NCBI GenBank assembly: GCA_016937915.1
Contig: JAFGVR010000043.1
Location: 1-5,047, forward strand
Source of the DNA: Campylobacterales bacterium
GTDB lineage: Bacteria; Campylobacterota; Campylobacteria; Campylobacterales; Sulfurimonadaceae
DNA length: 5,047 nt
Direction: 5' to 3'
The notes below the pieces were generated by a model that was not told the DNA's origin, searched no databases, and saw only the letters and a program-made list of their open reading frames with translations. Of the stretch, positions 1-5,047 are shown one piece after another (position 1 is the first letter of the stretch; every line of letters begins with the position of its first letter). The position numbers were made by a program, and so were the translations under genes.

Positions 1-664
1 CATCACCAAAAAACTCGATGCGGATAGCTTCTTGTTCAAAGTAGGGTGGATATATATCCAAACTCTCACCATTTACCCTCAGATGCCCACTATCAAAGTA
101 TGCATCATTTCTAGTGTAACCCATCTCAACTAAGCGAAGTAAAAGTTTTTTTTGGGAGATCTCATCGCCAATCTCTAGACTTTGAACCATATTCATATAC
201 TCCTCAGGATCTCCCAAACCGTAGTTTGCAGATACTGATGCTATCACGATAACATCATCATAACTAAGAAGATTTGCAGTAGATGAGAGTCTAAGGCGTT
301 CAAGCTCATCATTTATGGAACTATCTTTTTCTATAAACAAGTCTTGCCTAGGGATGTAAGCTTCAGGTTGATAATAATCATAATAAGATACAAAATACTC
401 AACATGGTTATTTGGAAAGAATTGGCGAAACTCTGAGTAGAGTTGGGCTGCTAGGGTTTTGTTGTGGGTCATGATGATAGTTGGCATCTGAACCTGCTCA
501 ATCACTCTAGCCATAGTGTGAGTTTTACCACTTCCTGTAACACCTTCAAGTGCTTGATAACGGTTGCCTTTTAGGATGGAAGCACTAAGAGTTTTTATAG
601 CTTCAGGCTGGTCGCCTGCTGGCTGATATGGTGAATGTACTTTAAAATTTGGTTGTTTTTTCAT
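1..664 (-). CDS. uvrB: UvrB, excinuclease ABC subunit B (N-terminal third, cut by window edge)
   Basis: UvrB is the damage-verifying helicase-like subunit of the UvrABC nucleotide excision repair complex in the cytoplasm; it is loaded by UvrA and recruits UvrC. The 221 codons seen here are open to the left edge; the family is usually about 660-670 residues, so this is the N-terminal third. Visible landmarks are the family opening [13 protein letters not shown] (residues 11-23), the Walker A loop GVTGSGKT (41-48), the helicase Ia-like segment [14 protein letters not shown] (66-79), and the tyrosine-rich beta-hairpin [16 protein letters not shown] (93-108) that clamps DNA. The segment [15 protein letters not shown] follows, then part of the UvrA-binding domain 2 and a final RIEFFGD. 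The start is ATG at 664-662, fixed by the conserved N-terminus. No Shine-Dalgarno sequence precedes it, and a -10 box lies 7 bases upstream (see promoter entry). I see no LexA-type operator, which fits Campylobacterota. Identity is nearly certain. Confidence 0.97.
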   Translation of the reverse strand, partial: MKKQPNFKVHSPYQPAGDQPEAIKTLSASILKGNRYQALEGVTGSGKTHTMARVIEQVQMPTIIMTHNKTLAAQLYSEFRQFFPNNHVEYFVSYYDYYQPEAYIPRQDLFIEKDSSINDELERLRLSSTANLLSYDDVIVIASVSANYGLGDPEEYMNMVQSLEIGDEISQKKLLLRLVEMGYTRNDAYFDSGHLRVNGESLDIYPPYFEQEAIRIEFFGD

Positions 665-678
665 GAGTGGGATTATAG
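665..678 (-). promoter_or_regulatory. uvrB promoter (-10 TATAAT), predicted leaderless transcript
   Basis: On the minus strand the sequence reads GCTATAATCCCACTC and then the uvrB ATG. The -10 hexamer TATAAT occupies 677-672 and has a G two bases before it, as often seen in Campylobacterota sigma-70 promoters. Counting six or seven bases downstream puts the transcription start at 665 or at 664, the A of the start codon. No purine-rich ribosome binding site lies between. No convincing -35 box is visible; the upstream region is A/T-rich. The box is clear by eye; the start point is inferred. Confidence 0.6.
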
Positions 679-727
679 CTTTTTATGGTGAATATGGCTT
701 TTTTTAAGACAAATAGATTCTTCTATG

Positions 728-736
728 TGATAAAAT
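728..736 (+). promoter_or_regulatory. Promoter of the 77-residue gene (extended -10, TGATAAAAT)
   Basis: TG at 728-729 plus TAAAAT at 731-736 forms an extended -10 element. The predicted start is A743, giving an 18-base leader that carries a ribosome binding site. No clear -35 is seen. It points away from the uvrB promoter, with about 55 bases between the two -10 boxes, so the two promoters should work independently. Confidence 0.5.
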
Positions 737-748
737 TAAATTATTTTT

Positions 749-752
749 AGGA
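749..752 (+). promoter_or_regulatory. Ribosome binding site AGGA of the 77-residue gene
   Basis: AGGA ends 8 bases before the ATG at 761, an ideal spacing. Together with the promoter upstream it supports this small frame as a real gene and fixes its start. Confidence 0.65.
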
Positions 753-760
753 CTAGATAT

Positions 761-994
761 ATGCAATTTGTACCACACACGCAAGAACAATTAAAAGCTA
801 TGAAAGTAAGAGATGGTGATTCTTTTTTTATAGAATATAAAAATAAAGATTATTTTAATGGTGAAGAGAGTTTAGAACGAGGTTTTTCAAAGGCTTTAGT
901 GAATGGTTCAAATATTTATTTTAGTGTCCTAGATCCTTATGGGATGGACAAAATGGTTATAGAAGTTAGGGTGCTTTATAAAAAGCCCCTATAG
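761..994 (+). CDS. Small protein of unknown function, 77 residues
   Basis: I do not recognise this family. The case for a real gene is a good ribosome binding site (AGGA, 8 bases upstream), a plausible extended -10 promoter, and a frame that fills the space between uvrB and trpA exactly. The protein is mixed in charge, with no signal peptide, membrane segment or cysteine. Residues 1-17 (with TQEQLKAMKV) may form a short helix. Residues 18-45 (DGDSFFIEYKNKDYF, then a charged EESLERGF stretch) and 49-75 (SNIYFSVLDPYG, then MVIEVRVLYKKP) alternate hydrophobic and polar residues, which suggests a small beta-rich cytoplasmic fold. Its stop TAG (992-994) lies directly against the trpA stop on the other strand, so the two frames overlap tail-to-tail by 6 bases. 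The gene appears to be transcribed alone. No function can be assigned from sequence or context. Confidence 0.75.
   Translation: MQFVPHTQEQLKAMKVRDGDSFFIEYKNKDYFNGEESLERGFSKALVNGSNIYFSVLDPYGMDKMVIEVRVLYKKPL
967..991. terminator. Terminator-like hairpin at the convergent junction
   Basis: TAGGG (967-971) pairs with CCCTA (987-991), and GCTTT (973-977) pairs with AAAGC (982-986). Only T972 is bulged, and the loop is the four bases ATAA. The 10-pair stem sits on the last codons of the plus-strand small gene and includes the trpA stop codon, so it forms in both transcripts. The plus-strand tail is T-rich but not an immediate T-run (ATTTAT, then T6 at 1005-1010); the minus-strand tail is weaker. 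It may be a shared bidirectional terminator. The stem is directly visible; its activity is inferred. Confidence 0.5.
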
Positions 995-1729
995 ATTTAT
1001 CTCATTTTTTATGATTGTAGCTAAATCACTACATTTAGAGATCTTTTGAGAATAGTTTAAATCATCTTTTAAAAGTATATCTATAAATGCACTTCCCACT
1101 ATTACACCATCTGCACCTTTGATTTTATCTTTGGCAGTTTTTTCATTTACACCAAAACCTACATACACTGGTGTTTGAGTATATTTTTTTATAGATGCTA
1201 AAAATGGTTGTAAATCTTCAGCTTTGCCCGAACCAGTTATCCCTGTATAAGCTACCATATATATAAATTTTTGAGATGCACTAACCACCTCTTTTATTCT
1301 ATCTTCACTATCAGTTGGTGCTACAAAACTTATATTCGCTACATTGTTTGAGTTGAAAAGTTCATTATATCTTTGTGCTTCTTCGTGTGGAAGATCAGGG
1401 ATTATTAGTCCATTTACACCAATCTTACTTGCAAGGGGTATCAATTTTTCCATCTTTTGTTGATAAAAGCTATTAAAATACCCCATCCACAGAGTATCGA
1501 CTTTTGGTGCCACCTCTTTTGATATCTCTAAAAGATGAGTAAATTTAAATCCATCCTCTAAAGCTTTATGGTTTGCTTTTTCTATAAGTGGACCATCTGC
1601 CACTGGGTCAGAAAAAGGGACACCAAGCTCTAGTGTATCAACTCCAGACTCACCAAGAGCTAAAGCTAAATCTATGCTAAATGATTTTTCTGGATAACCA
1701 GATGTTATGTATGCTACAAGTTTTTTCAT
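989..1729 (-). CDS. trpA: TrpA, tryptophan synthase alpha chain
   Basis: TrpA cleaves indole-3-glycerol phosphate to indole and glyceraldehyde 3-phosphate; indole is channelled to the TrpB partner, which makes L-tryptophan. At 246 residues it is somewhat shorter than the E. coli protein (268), mostly at the ends. The signature LELGVPFSDPVADGP carries the two catalytic acids, Glu34 and Asp45, with the same 11-residue spacing as Glu49/Asp60 of the enterobacterial enzyme. Also visible are IPDLPHEE (110-117), loop 6 with AYTGITGSG (160-168, including the conserved Thr165), and the phosphate-binding segments GFGV (191-194) and GSAF (212-215). The usual ITAGDP opening is ITSGYP here, and the loop-6 arginine is Tyr161. 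Catalytic residues are intact, so it should be active. No trpB or other trp gene is adjacent. The gene starts 3 bases after the Hpt stop with only a weak GGA upstream, so translation is probably coupled to Hpt. Confidence 0.95.
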   Translation of the reverse strand: MKKLVAYITSGYPEKSFSIDLALALGESGVDTLELGVPFSDPVADGPLIEKANHKALEDGFKFTHLLEISKEVAPKVDTLWMGYFNSFYQQKMEKLIPLASKIGVNGLIIPDLPHEEAQRYNELFNSNNVANISFVAPTDSEDRIKEVVSASQKFIYMVAYTGITGSGKAEDLQPFLASIKKYTQTPVYVGFGVNEKTAKDKIKGADGVIVGSAFIDILLKDDLNYSQKISKCSDLATIIKNEINL

Positions 1730-1732
1730 ATA

Positions 1733-2134
1733 TTATCTATCCAAGTCAGGTATTTTTAGTAGTGAAAATTTTACTTTTGAGAGTTCGTTATCAAATCTTA
1801 AATCATCGTTCCACACGGCAAACATATCGTGTATCTCCAAAAGCCAGTTTATAGTCTCTTCGTTTACCTGTTTTTTAGATTCTCTTAAAGTTTCAAGTGT
1901 ATCCTCAACAAGAGCTGATAGTTTTCTCATAGATTCTAAGCCCAAAAATGCAGAAGCGGATTTGATAGTATGAAAAACACGAAAAAGACCATCCACACTC
2001 CTATCATGTAGCTCAGGTTTTGAAAGATCAATTATCATAACTTCCATACTATCGACCATTAGTGAATAATGATCTAAAAATTCATCTACTATTTCATAGT
2101 CGAAGTTAGCCTCTAGATGAGCTTTTATTCCCAT
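1733..2134 (-). CDS. Stand-alone Hpt (histidine phosphotransfer) domain protein
   Basis: This is a 133-residue cytoplasmic protein with a single Hpt domain, the type that passes phosphate between response-regulator receiver domains in phosphorelays. The motif LFRVFHTIKSASAFLGL (residues 50-66) carries the predicted phospho-acceptor His55, with Lys58 at the standard +3 position. The glycine that usually follows this lysine (HxxKG) is Ser59. The helix before it (about 11-36, DYEIVDEFLDHYSLMVDSME) and the helices after it (about 67-105) fit the four-helix bundle. A tail of about 25 residues (NDDLRFDNELS to KIPDLDR) lies outside the core and has no family I recognise. There is no kinase catalytic or receiver domain and no such gene in this window, so it is an orphan. 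The start is set by AGGAGA 7 bases upstream. It is first in a tight pair with trpA. Partners are unknown. Confidence 0.88.
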   Translation of the reverse strand: MGIKAHLEANFDYEIVDEFLDHYSLMVDSMEVMIIDLSKPELHDRSVDGLFRVFHTIKSASAFLGLESMRKLSALVEDTLETLRESKKQVNEETINWLLEIHDMFAVWNDDLRFDNELSKVKFSLLKIPDLDR

Positions 2135-2141
2135 AAAATTT

Positions 2142-2147
2142 TCTCCT
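2142..2147 (-). promoter_or_regulatory. Ribosome binding site AGGAGA of the Hpt gene
   Basis: On the minus strand AGGAGA ends 7 bases before the ATG at 2134. It is the strongest Shine-Dalgarno match in the window, in contrast to divergent panB, which has none. Confidence 0.8.
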
Positions 2148-2157
2148 AATTGTCCAA

Positions 2158-2166
2158 ATTATATCA
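2158..2166 (-). promoter_or_regulatory. Promoter of the hpt-trpA operon (extended -10, TGATATAAT)
   Basis: The minus strand carries a perfect extended -10 element: TG, one base, then TATAAT at 2163-2158. The predicted start is A at 2151, giving a 17-base leader that contains the Hpt ribosome binding site. No -35 box is evident. Its -35 zone (about 2180-2186) coincides with the panB -10 and start region on the other strand, so simultaneous occupancy is unlikely. With a 3-base hpt-trpA gap, this is the only good promoter I see for trpA. Confidence 0.7.
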
Positions 2167-2173
2167 ATTTTTA

Positions 2174-2187
2174 GTTAAAATACCTTT
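2174..2187 (+). promoter_or_regulatory. panB promoter (-10 TAAAAT), predicted leaderless transcript
   Basis: TAAAAT at 2176-2181, with G two bases ahead of it at 2174, is the only good -10 candidate upstream of panB. Six bases (ACCTTT) separate it from the ATG at 2188, so the predicted transcription start is the A of the start codon. Nothing resembling a Shine-Dalgarno sequence is present. It should drive the panB-ruvB-transporter operon. The box is visible; the start point is inferred. Confidence 0.55.
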
Positions 2188-2979
2188 ATGAATAAAAAGA
2201 TGACTATAAATTCGATACAAAAATCAAAAGGTGAGAGACCTTTAGTGATGATAACAGCGTATGATGCATTGTTTGCTAAGTTGTTTGAAGAGAGTGCGGA
2301 TATGATTTTGGTTGGCGATAGCCTAAATATGAGTTTTGCAGGGAAAAAAGATACTCTAAGTGCTACAATTGATCAGATGATATATCACACAAATGCGGTA
2401 TGTAGTGGTGCTAAGAATACTTTTGTGGTTTGTGATATGCCATTTGGAACATACGCAACAAAAGATGAAGCACTAAAAAATGCTATAAAAGTTTTTAGAG
2501 AAACTGGTGCTGATTGTGTAAAGATAGAGGGTGGTAGTGATAAAGCTGGTATAGTTAGACATCTTACTCAAAATGGCGTAGCTGTATGTGGTCATATAGG
2601 ACTTTTACCACAATCTGTAAGAGGTGAGGGTGGATATAAGGTCAAGGGTAAAACTGAATCTCAAAAGATAAACCTTCTCAAAGATGCTAAAGCTATAGAA
2701 GAAGCTGGTGCTTTTTGTATGGTTGTAGAGGGTGTTAAAGCTGAAGTCGCATCTGAAGTAGCTAAGAGTGTTAAAATTCCCGTAATAGGGATAGGGGCAG
2801 GAAATGGGGTTGATGGACAAGTTCTTGTGTTTTCAGATATGCTTGGACTTTTTGAAGAGTTTACACCAAAGTTTGTAAAAAAATATATTGATGGTGCTAC
2901 TCTTGTAAAAGATGCTTTAAAACAATACGCTAATGAGGTGAAAACTAGAGAGTTTCCTCAAGATATACACACTTACTAA
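2188..2979 (+). CDS. panB: PanB, ketopantoate hydroxymethyltransferase
   Basis: PanB is the first committed enzyme of pantothenate (vitamin B5) and coenzyme A synthesis. It transfers a hydroxymethyl group from 5,10-methylenetetrahydrofolate to 2-oxoisovalerate, giving 2-dehydropantoate. The 263 residues match the usual length and form a single TIM barrel. Visible signatures are [13 protein letters not shown] (21-33), LVGDSLNM (41-48), CDMPFGTY (82-89), VKIEGG (111-116), [10 protein letters not shown] (135-144), GGYKVKGK (148-155) and IPVIGIGAG with GVDGQVLV after it. Metal ligands Asp44, Asp83 and Glu114, nearby Lys112, and catalytic Glu181 are all present. The first ATG (2188) lacks a ribosome binding site and is predicted to be leaderless. 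A second in-frame ATG at 2200 also lacks a spaced site, and the longer start fits the family N-terminus. No panC or panD is nearby. The stop lies 11 bases before ruvB, so the two are probably cotranscribed. Confidence 0.97.
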   Translation: MNKKMTINSIQKSKGERPLVMITAYDALFAKLFEESADMILVGDSLNMSFAGKKDTLSATIDQMIYHTNAVCSGAKNTFVVCDMPFGTYATKDEALKNAIKVFRETGADCVKIEGGSDKAGIVRHLTQNGVAVCGHIGLLPQSVRGEGGYKVKGKTESQKINLLKDAKAIEEAGAFCMVVEGVKAEVASEVAKSVKIPVIGIGAGNGVDGQVLVFSDMLGLFEEFTPKFVKKYIDGATLVKDALKQYANEVKTREFPQDIHTY

Positions 2980-2993
2980 AGAAGATAATTTTG
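2978..2993 (+). promoter_or_regulatory. Weak ribosome binding site and TTG start of ruvB
   Basis: AAAGAAG (2978-2984) overlaps the panB stop and lies 6 bases before TTG at 2991. No in-frame ATG or GTG occurs between the panB stop and this point. The encoded [10 protein letters not shown] lines up with the usual RuvB N-terminus, so TTG is the start. A rare start and weak site suggest modest translation or coupling to panB. Confidence 0.65.
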
Positions 2994-4001
2994 GAAAGAC
3001 TTATAGAGATAGAGAAGTTTAATTCTGAAGAGGGTGCTGAGAATTCACTTCGTCCAGATGTTTGGAGTGAGTACATAGGGCAAGAGCAGATTAAAAAAAA
3101 TCTATCTGTTTTTATAGAAGCTAGTAAGAAAAGGGGTGAGGCACTAGATCATGTCCTTTTCTTTGGCCCCCCTGGACTTGGTAAAACTACATTGGCACTT
3201 ATCATAGCAAATGAGATGAATGCCAACATAAAAGTAACAGCAGCTCCTATGATAGAAAAAAGTGGTGATTTAGCGTCTATTCTTACAAATTTAGAAGAGG
3301 GTGATATCTTATTTATAGATGAGATTCACCGCCTTTCACCTGCAGTTGAGGAGATACTCTACTCATCTATGGAGGATTATCGAATCGATATCATCATAGG
3401 GAGTGGTCCAGCTGCTCAAACTGTCAAGATAGATTTGCCCTGTTTTACACTCATAGGTGCTACTACTAGAGCTGGGATGCTCTCAAACCCTCTAAGAGAT
3501 AGGTTTGGGATGAATTTTAGGATGCAGTTTTATACACCAGAAGAACTTGCAAAGATAGTTACTCAAGCTGCAAGAAAACTCTCAAAAGAGATAATTCATG
3601 AAGCTGCTATCGAGATAGCAAAAAGGAGTCGAGGGACTCCTCGTATAGCACTTCGTCTTCTTCGCCGTGTTAGAGATTTCGCTGATGTAGCAGATGAAAT
3701 GGAGATAAAACACTCTAGAACTAAATATGCACTAGATGAGCTTGGCATCAATTCTCATGGTTTTGATGAGATGGATATCAGACTTCTAAAACTTCTTATC
3801 TCTGCAAAAGGTAAACCTATGGGTTTAAGTACTATTGCAGCGGCTCTTAGTGAGGATGAGGGGACAGTTGAGGATGTTTTAGAACCTTACCTATTGGCAA
3901 ATGGATATCTAGAGAGAACTGCAAAAGGGAGAAAAGCTACTCGCTCAACCTATGATGTTTTAGATATGAGATATGAAGATAAAAGTGGGACTTTATTTTA
4001 A
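2991..4001 (+). CDS. ruvB: RuvB, Holliday junction branch migration ATPase
   Basis: RuvB is the hexameric AAA+ motor that, with RuvA, drives branch migration of Holliday junctions before RuvC cuts them. The 336 residues are the standard length. Domains in order: a short N-terminal lead into [15 protein letters not shown] (19-33), then the AAA+ core with Walker [10 protein letters not shown] (59-67), [12 protein letters not shown] (90-101), and Walker [11 protein letters not shown] (105-114). These are followed by the RuvB-specific [12 protein letters not shown] (133-144), which includes the RuvA-contacting hairpin, sensor 1 LIGATTRAG (154-162), the arginine-finger segment LRDRFG (168-173), and sensor 2 SRGTPRIA (213-220). 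The C-terminal winged helix contains [15 protein letters not shown] and [14 protein letters not shown]. All ATPase motifs are intact. Translation starts at TTG, 11 bases after panB. The stop overlaps the next start as TAATG. No ruvA or ruvC is adjacent, and I recall the same panB-ruvB order in Helicobacter. Confidence 0.98.
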   Translation: MERLIEIEKFNSEEGAENSLRPDVWSEYIGQEQIKKNLSVFIEASKKRGEALDHVLFFGPPGLGKTTLALIIANEMNANIKVTAAPMIEKSGDLASILTNLEEGDILFIDEIHRLSPAVEEILYSSMEDYRIDIIIGSGPAAQTVKIDLPCFTLIGATTRAGMLSNPLRDRFGMNFRMQFYTPEELAKIVTQAARKLSKEIIHEAAIEIAKRSRGTPRIALRLLRRVRDFADVADEMEIKHSRTKYALDELGINSHGFDEMDIRLLKLLISAKGKPMGLSTIAAALSEDEGTVEDVLEPYLLANGYLERTAKGRKATRSTYDVLDMRYEDKSGTLF

Positions 4002-5047
4002 TGAAACCGCAATATTTTGTAATGGTACTTTTTGCAACTGCACTTTACTGGATGTATCTTTTATATGCACCATTTTTACTTAGCATCACTATAGCAGTTT
4101 TATTGGCCATCTCAACATCAAATATTCAAAACTATTTTGAATCATTATTTAGGTCAAAATTTATTGCTGCACTAACCTCAAGTTTATTATTAGCTGTTTT
4201 ATTTTTTGTACCACTTGGGTATTTTTTGGCTACTTTAACTTTTAAACTAAACTCTATAGAGCCTGAAACTTTTAAAAGTGTAGTGGAATTTACAAAGCAA
4301 ACTATCCAAAATCCACCAGATTATATAGAGTTTTTAAAACCTTTTACCACCCATTTTACAAGTGATATAGATATAAAGTCTATCTCATCTACGCTTTTAG
4401 GTCTTACAGCAAATATAGGTTCACTAAGTGCTAGTTTTTTGAAAAATGCTTTTATGGTGATAATCTTTTATTTTTTTGCTCAGTATAATAGCTCTCATGT
4501 TATGGGGTTTTTAAAGAGAGTGATTCAAGTGAGTGTAGATGATGCAAATGTTTTAACTAAAGAGCTTTCATCTGTTATGAGTGTTGTTTTTTACTCTATC
4601 ATCGTAAATGCGATGTTTCAAGGTGCACTTTTTGGCATCGTAATCTCTTTTATGGGTTATAACGGACTTTTGTTTGGCATCATGTATGGTTTTGCATCTC
4701 TTATACCAGTGATAGGTGGAGCTATGATGTGGTTACCATTTATGCTTTATGAGTTTTATATAGGTGATACTACAAGTGCAATCTTTATAGCACTTTATTC
4801 TATAGTAATGATATCTATAGTAGCAGATACTTTTATAAAGCCACTCATCATAAAGCAGATAAATCTAAAACTTTTAAAAGATGATGATGCCAAGCTTGAT
4901 GAGCTTGTGATATTTTTTGCCATCATAGCTGGTCTTTCAACTTTTGGTTTTTGGGGGATGATTTTAGGTCCAGCTATCACCGCTTTTTTCTTAACTATAC
5001 TTAAGCTTTTTGAGGCTAGAACTAAAGAGTGTGAGTTAAGCTTCAAA
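4001..5047 (+). CDS. AI-2E family (PerM/YdiK-like) membrane transporter, open at right edge
   Basis: This is a polytopic inner-membrane protein of the AI-2E/DUF20 family. Members have been linked to autoinducer-2 export, ion/proton antiport or general export, so the substrate cannot be named; no luxS or other quorum-sensing gene is nearby. The window shows 349 codons without a stop; the family is about 350 residues, so only a few codons are probably missing. Hydrophobic segments lie at about 5-38 (two spans), 56-80, 147-161, 194-218, 222-252, 257-275 and 302-336, with a soluble region between about 82 and 130. Family motifs seen are LFGIMYGFASLIPVIGG (224-240), DTFIKPLII (276-284) and GLSTFGFWGMILGPAI (311-326). 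The ATG at 4001 shares its A with the ruvB stop (TAATG) and has no spaced ribosome binding site, so it is probably translated by reinitiation after ruvB. Family is confident, function is not. Confidence 0.9.
   Translation, partial: MKPQYFVMVLFATALYWMYLLYAPFLLSITIAVLLAISTSNIQNYFESLFRSKFIAALTSSLLLAVLFFVPLGYFLATLTFKLNSIEPETFKSVVEFTKQTIQNPPDYIEFLKPFTTHFTSDIDIKSISSTLLGLTANIGSLSASFLKNAFMVIIFYFFAQYNSSHVMGFLKRVIQVSVDDANVLTKELSSVMSVVFYSIIVNAMFQGALFGIVISFMGYNGLLFGIMYGFASLIPVIGGAMMWLPFMLYEFYIGDTTSAIFIALYSIVMISIVADTFIKPLIIKQINLKLLKDDDAKLDELVIFFAIIAGLSTFGFWGMILGPAITAFFLTILKLFEARTKECELSFK

Noticed and set aside
725..750. A/T-rich near-palindromic stretch upstream of the 77-residue gene as a possible Fur box
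   Set aside because: The match to a Fur-type repeat is poor and is explained by the AT-rich -10 region.
1730..1745. A separate promoter for trpA (GATAAT/TAATAT just before its ATG)
   Set aside because: The boxes are too close to the start codon to place a transcription start at or before the ATG, and the 3-base gap to the Hpt gene argues for cotranscription.
1707..1973. Open frame of 88 codons on the plus strand
   Set aside because: It lies antisense to the Hpt gene and the start of trpA, is rich in serine and phenylalanine as expected for a complement of coding sequence, and has no ribosome binding site or known motif.
2148..2169. Inverted repeat AATTG-N12-CAATT around the Hpt -10 box as a possible operator
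   Set aside because: Only five A/T-rich pairs per arm with no extension; expected by chance in this composition.
2605..2820. Open frame of 71 codons on the minus strand
   Set aside because: It is entirely antisense to panB, which is certain; its composition is that of a shadow frame.
4795..5046. Open frame of 83 codons on the minus strand
   Set aside because: It is antisense to the transmembrane C-terminal part of the AI-2E family gene, which carries the family motifs; no start signals support it.
4001..5047. Naming the last gene as an autoinducer-2 exporter (TqsA)
   Set aside because: The family name is historical and members have varied or unknown substrates; nothing nearby points to autoinducer-2.

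Overview
The window is an AT-rich stretch of ordinary chromosome, most likely from a member of the Campylobacterota (epsilonproteobacteria), with a Sulfurimonas-like free-living organism as best guess. The reasons are the close match of RuvB and PanB to the Helicobacter/Sulfurimonas type as I remember them, the panB-ruvB gene order, and extended -10 promoters with no clear -35 box. This taxonomic call rests on recognition, not a database search. I see no mobile element, CRISPR array, RNA gene or phage gene, and no gene-free stretch over 100 bases.

Layout from left to right. Bases 1-664 on the minus strand hold the first third of uvrB (excision repair), which runs off the left edge. A 96-base divergent region follows, then a 77-residue gene of unknown function on the plus strand (761-994). 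It converges on trpA (989-1729, minus), the tryptophan synthase alpha chain; the two stop codons abut in a palindromic CTATAG, and a terminator-like hairpin lies over the junction. Three bases upstream of trpA, on the same strand, is a stand-alone histidine phosphotransfer (Hpt) protein (1733-2134), so hpt-trpA looks like a two-gene operon. A 53-base divergent region separates it from a plus-strand operon: panB (2188-2979, pantothenate synthesis), ruvB (2991-4001, Holliday junction branch migration, TTG start) and an AI-2E-family membrane protein (4001-5047), whose ATG overlaps the ruvB stop as TAATG and which is still open at the right edge.

The genes are a mosaic of DNA repair (uvrB, ruvB), amino acid and vitamin synthesis (trpA, panB), signalling (Hpt) and membrane transport, and they do not form one pathway. 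I did not find an undescribed system. The most interesting signals are at transcript ends: uvrB and panB both appear to be leaderless mRNAs (a -10 box 6-7 bases before the ATG and no Shine-Dalgarno sequence), while their divergent neighbours have normal 17-18 base leaders with good ribosome binding sites. The panB and Hpt promoters interlock closely enough that they probably cannot be occupied at the same time.
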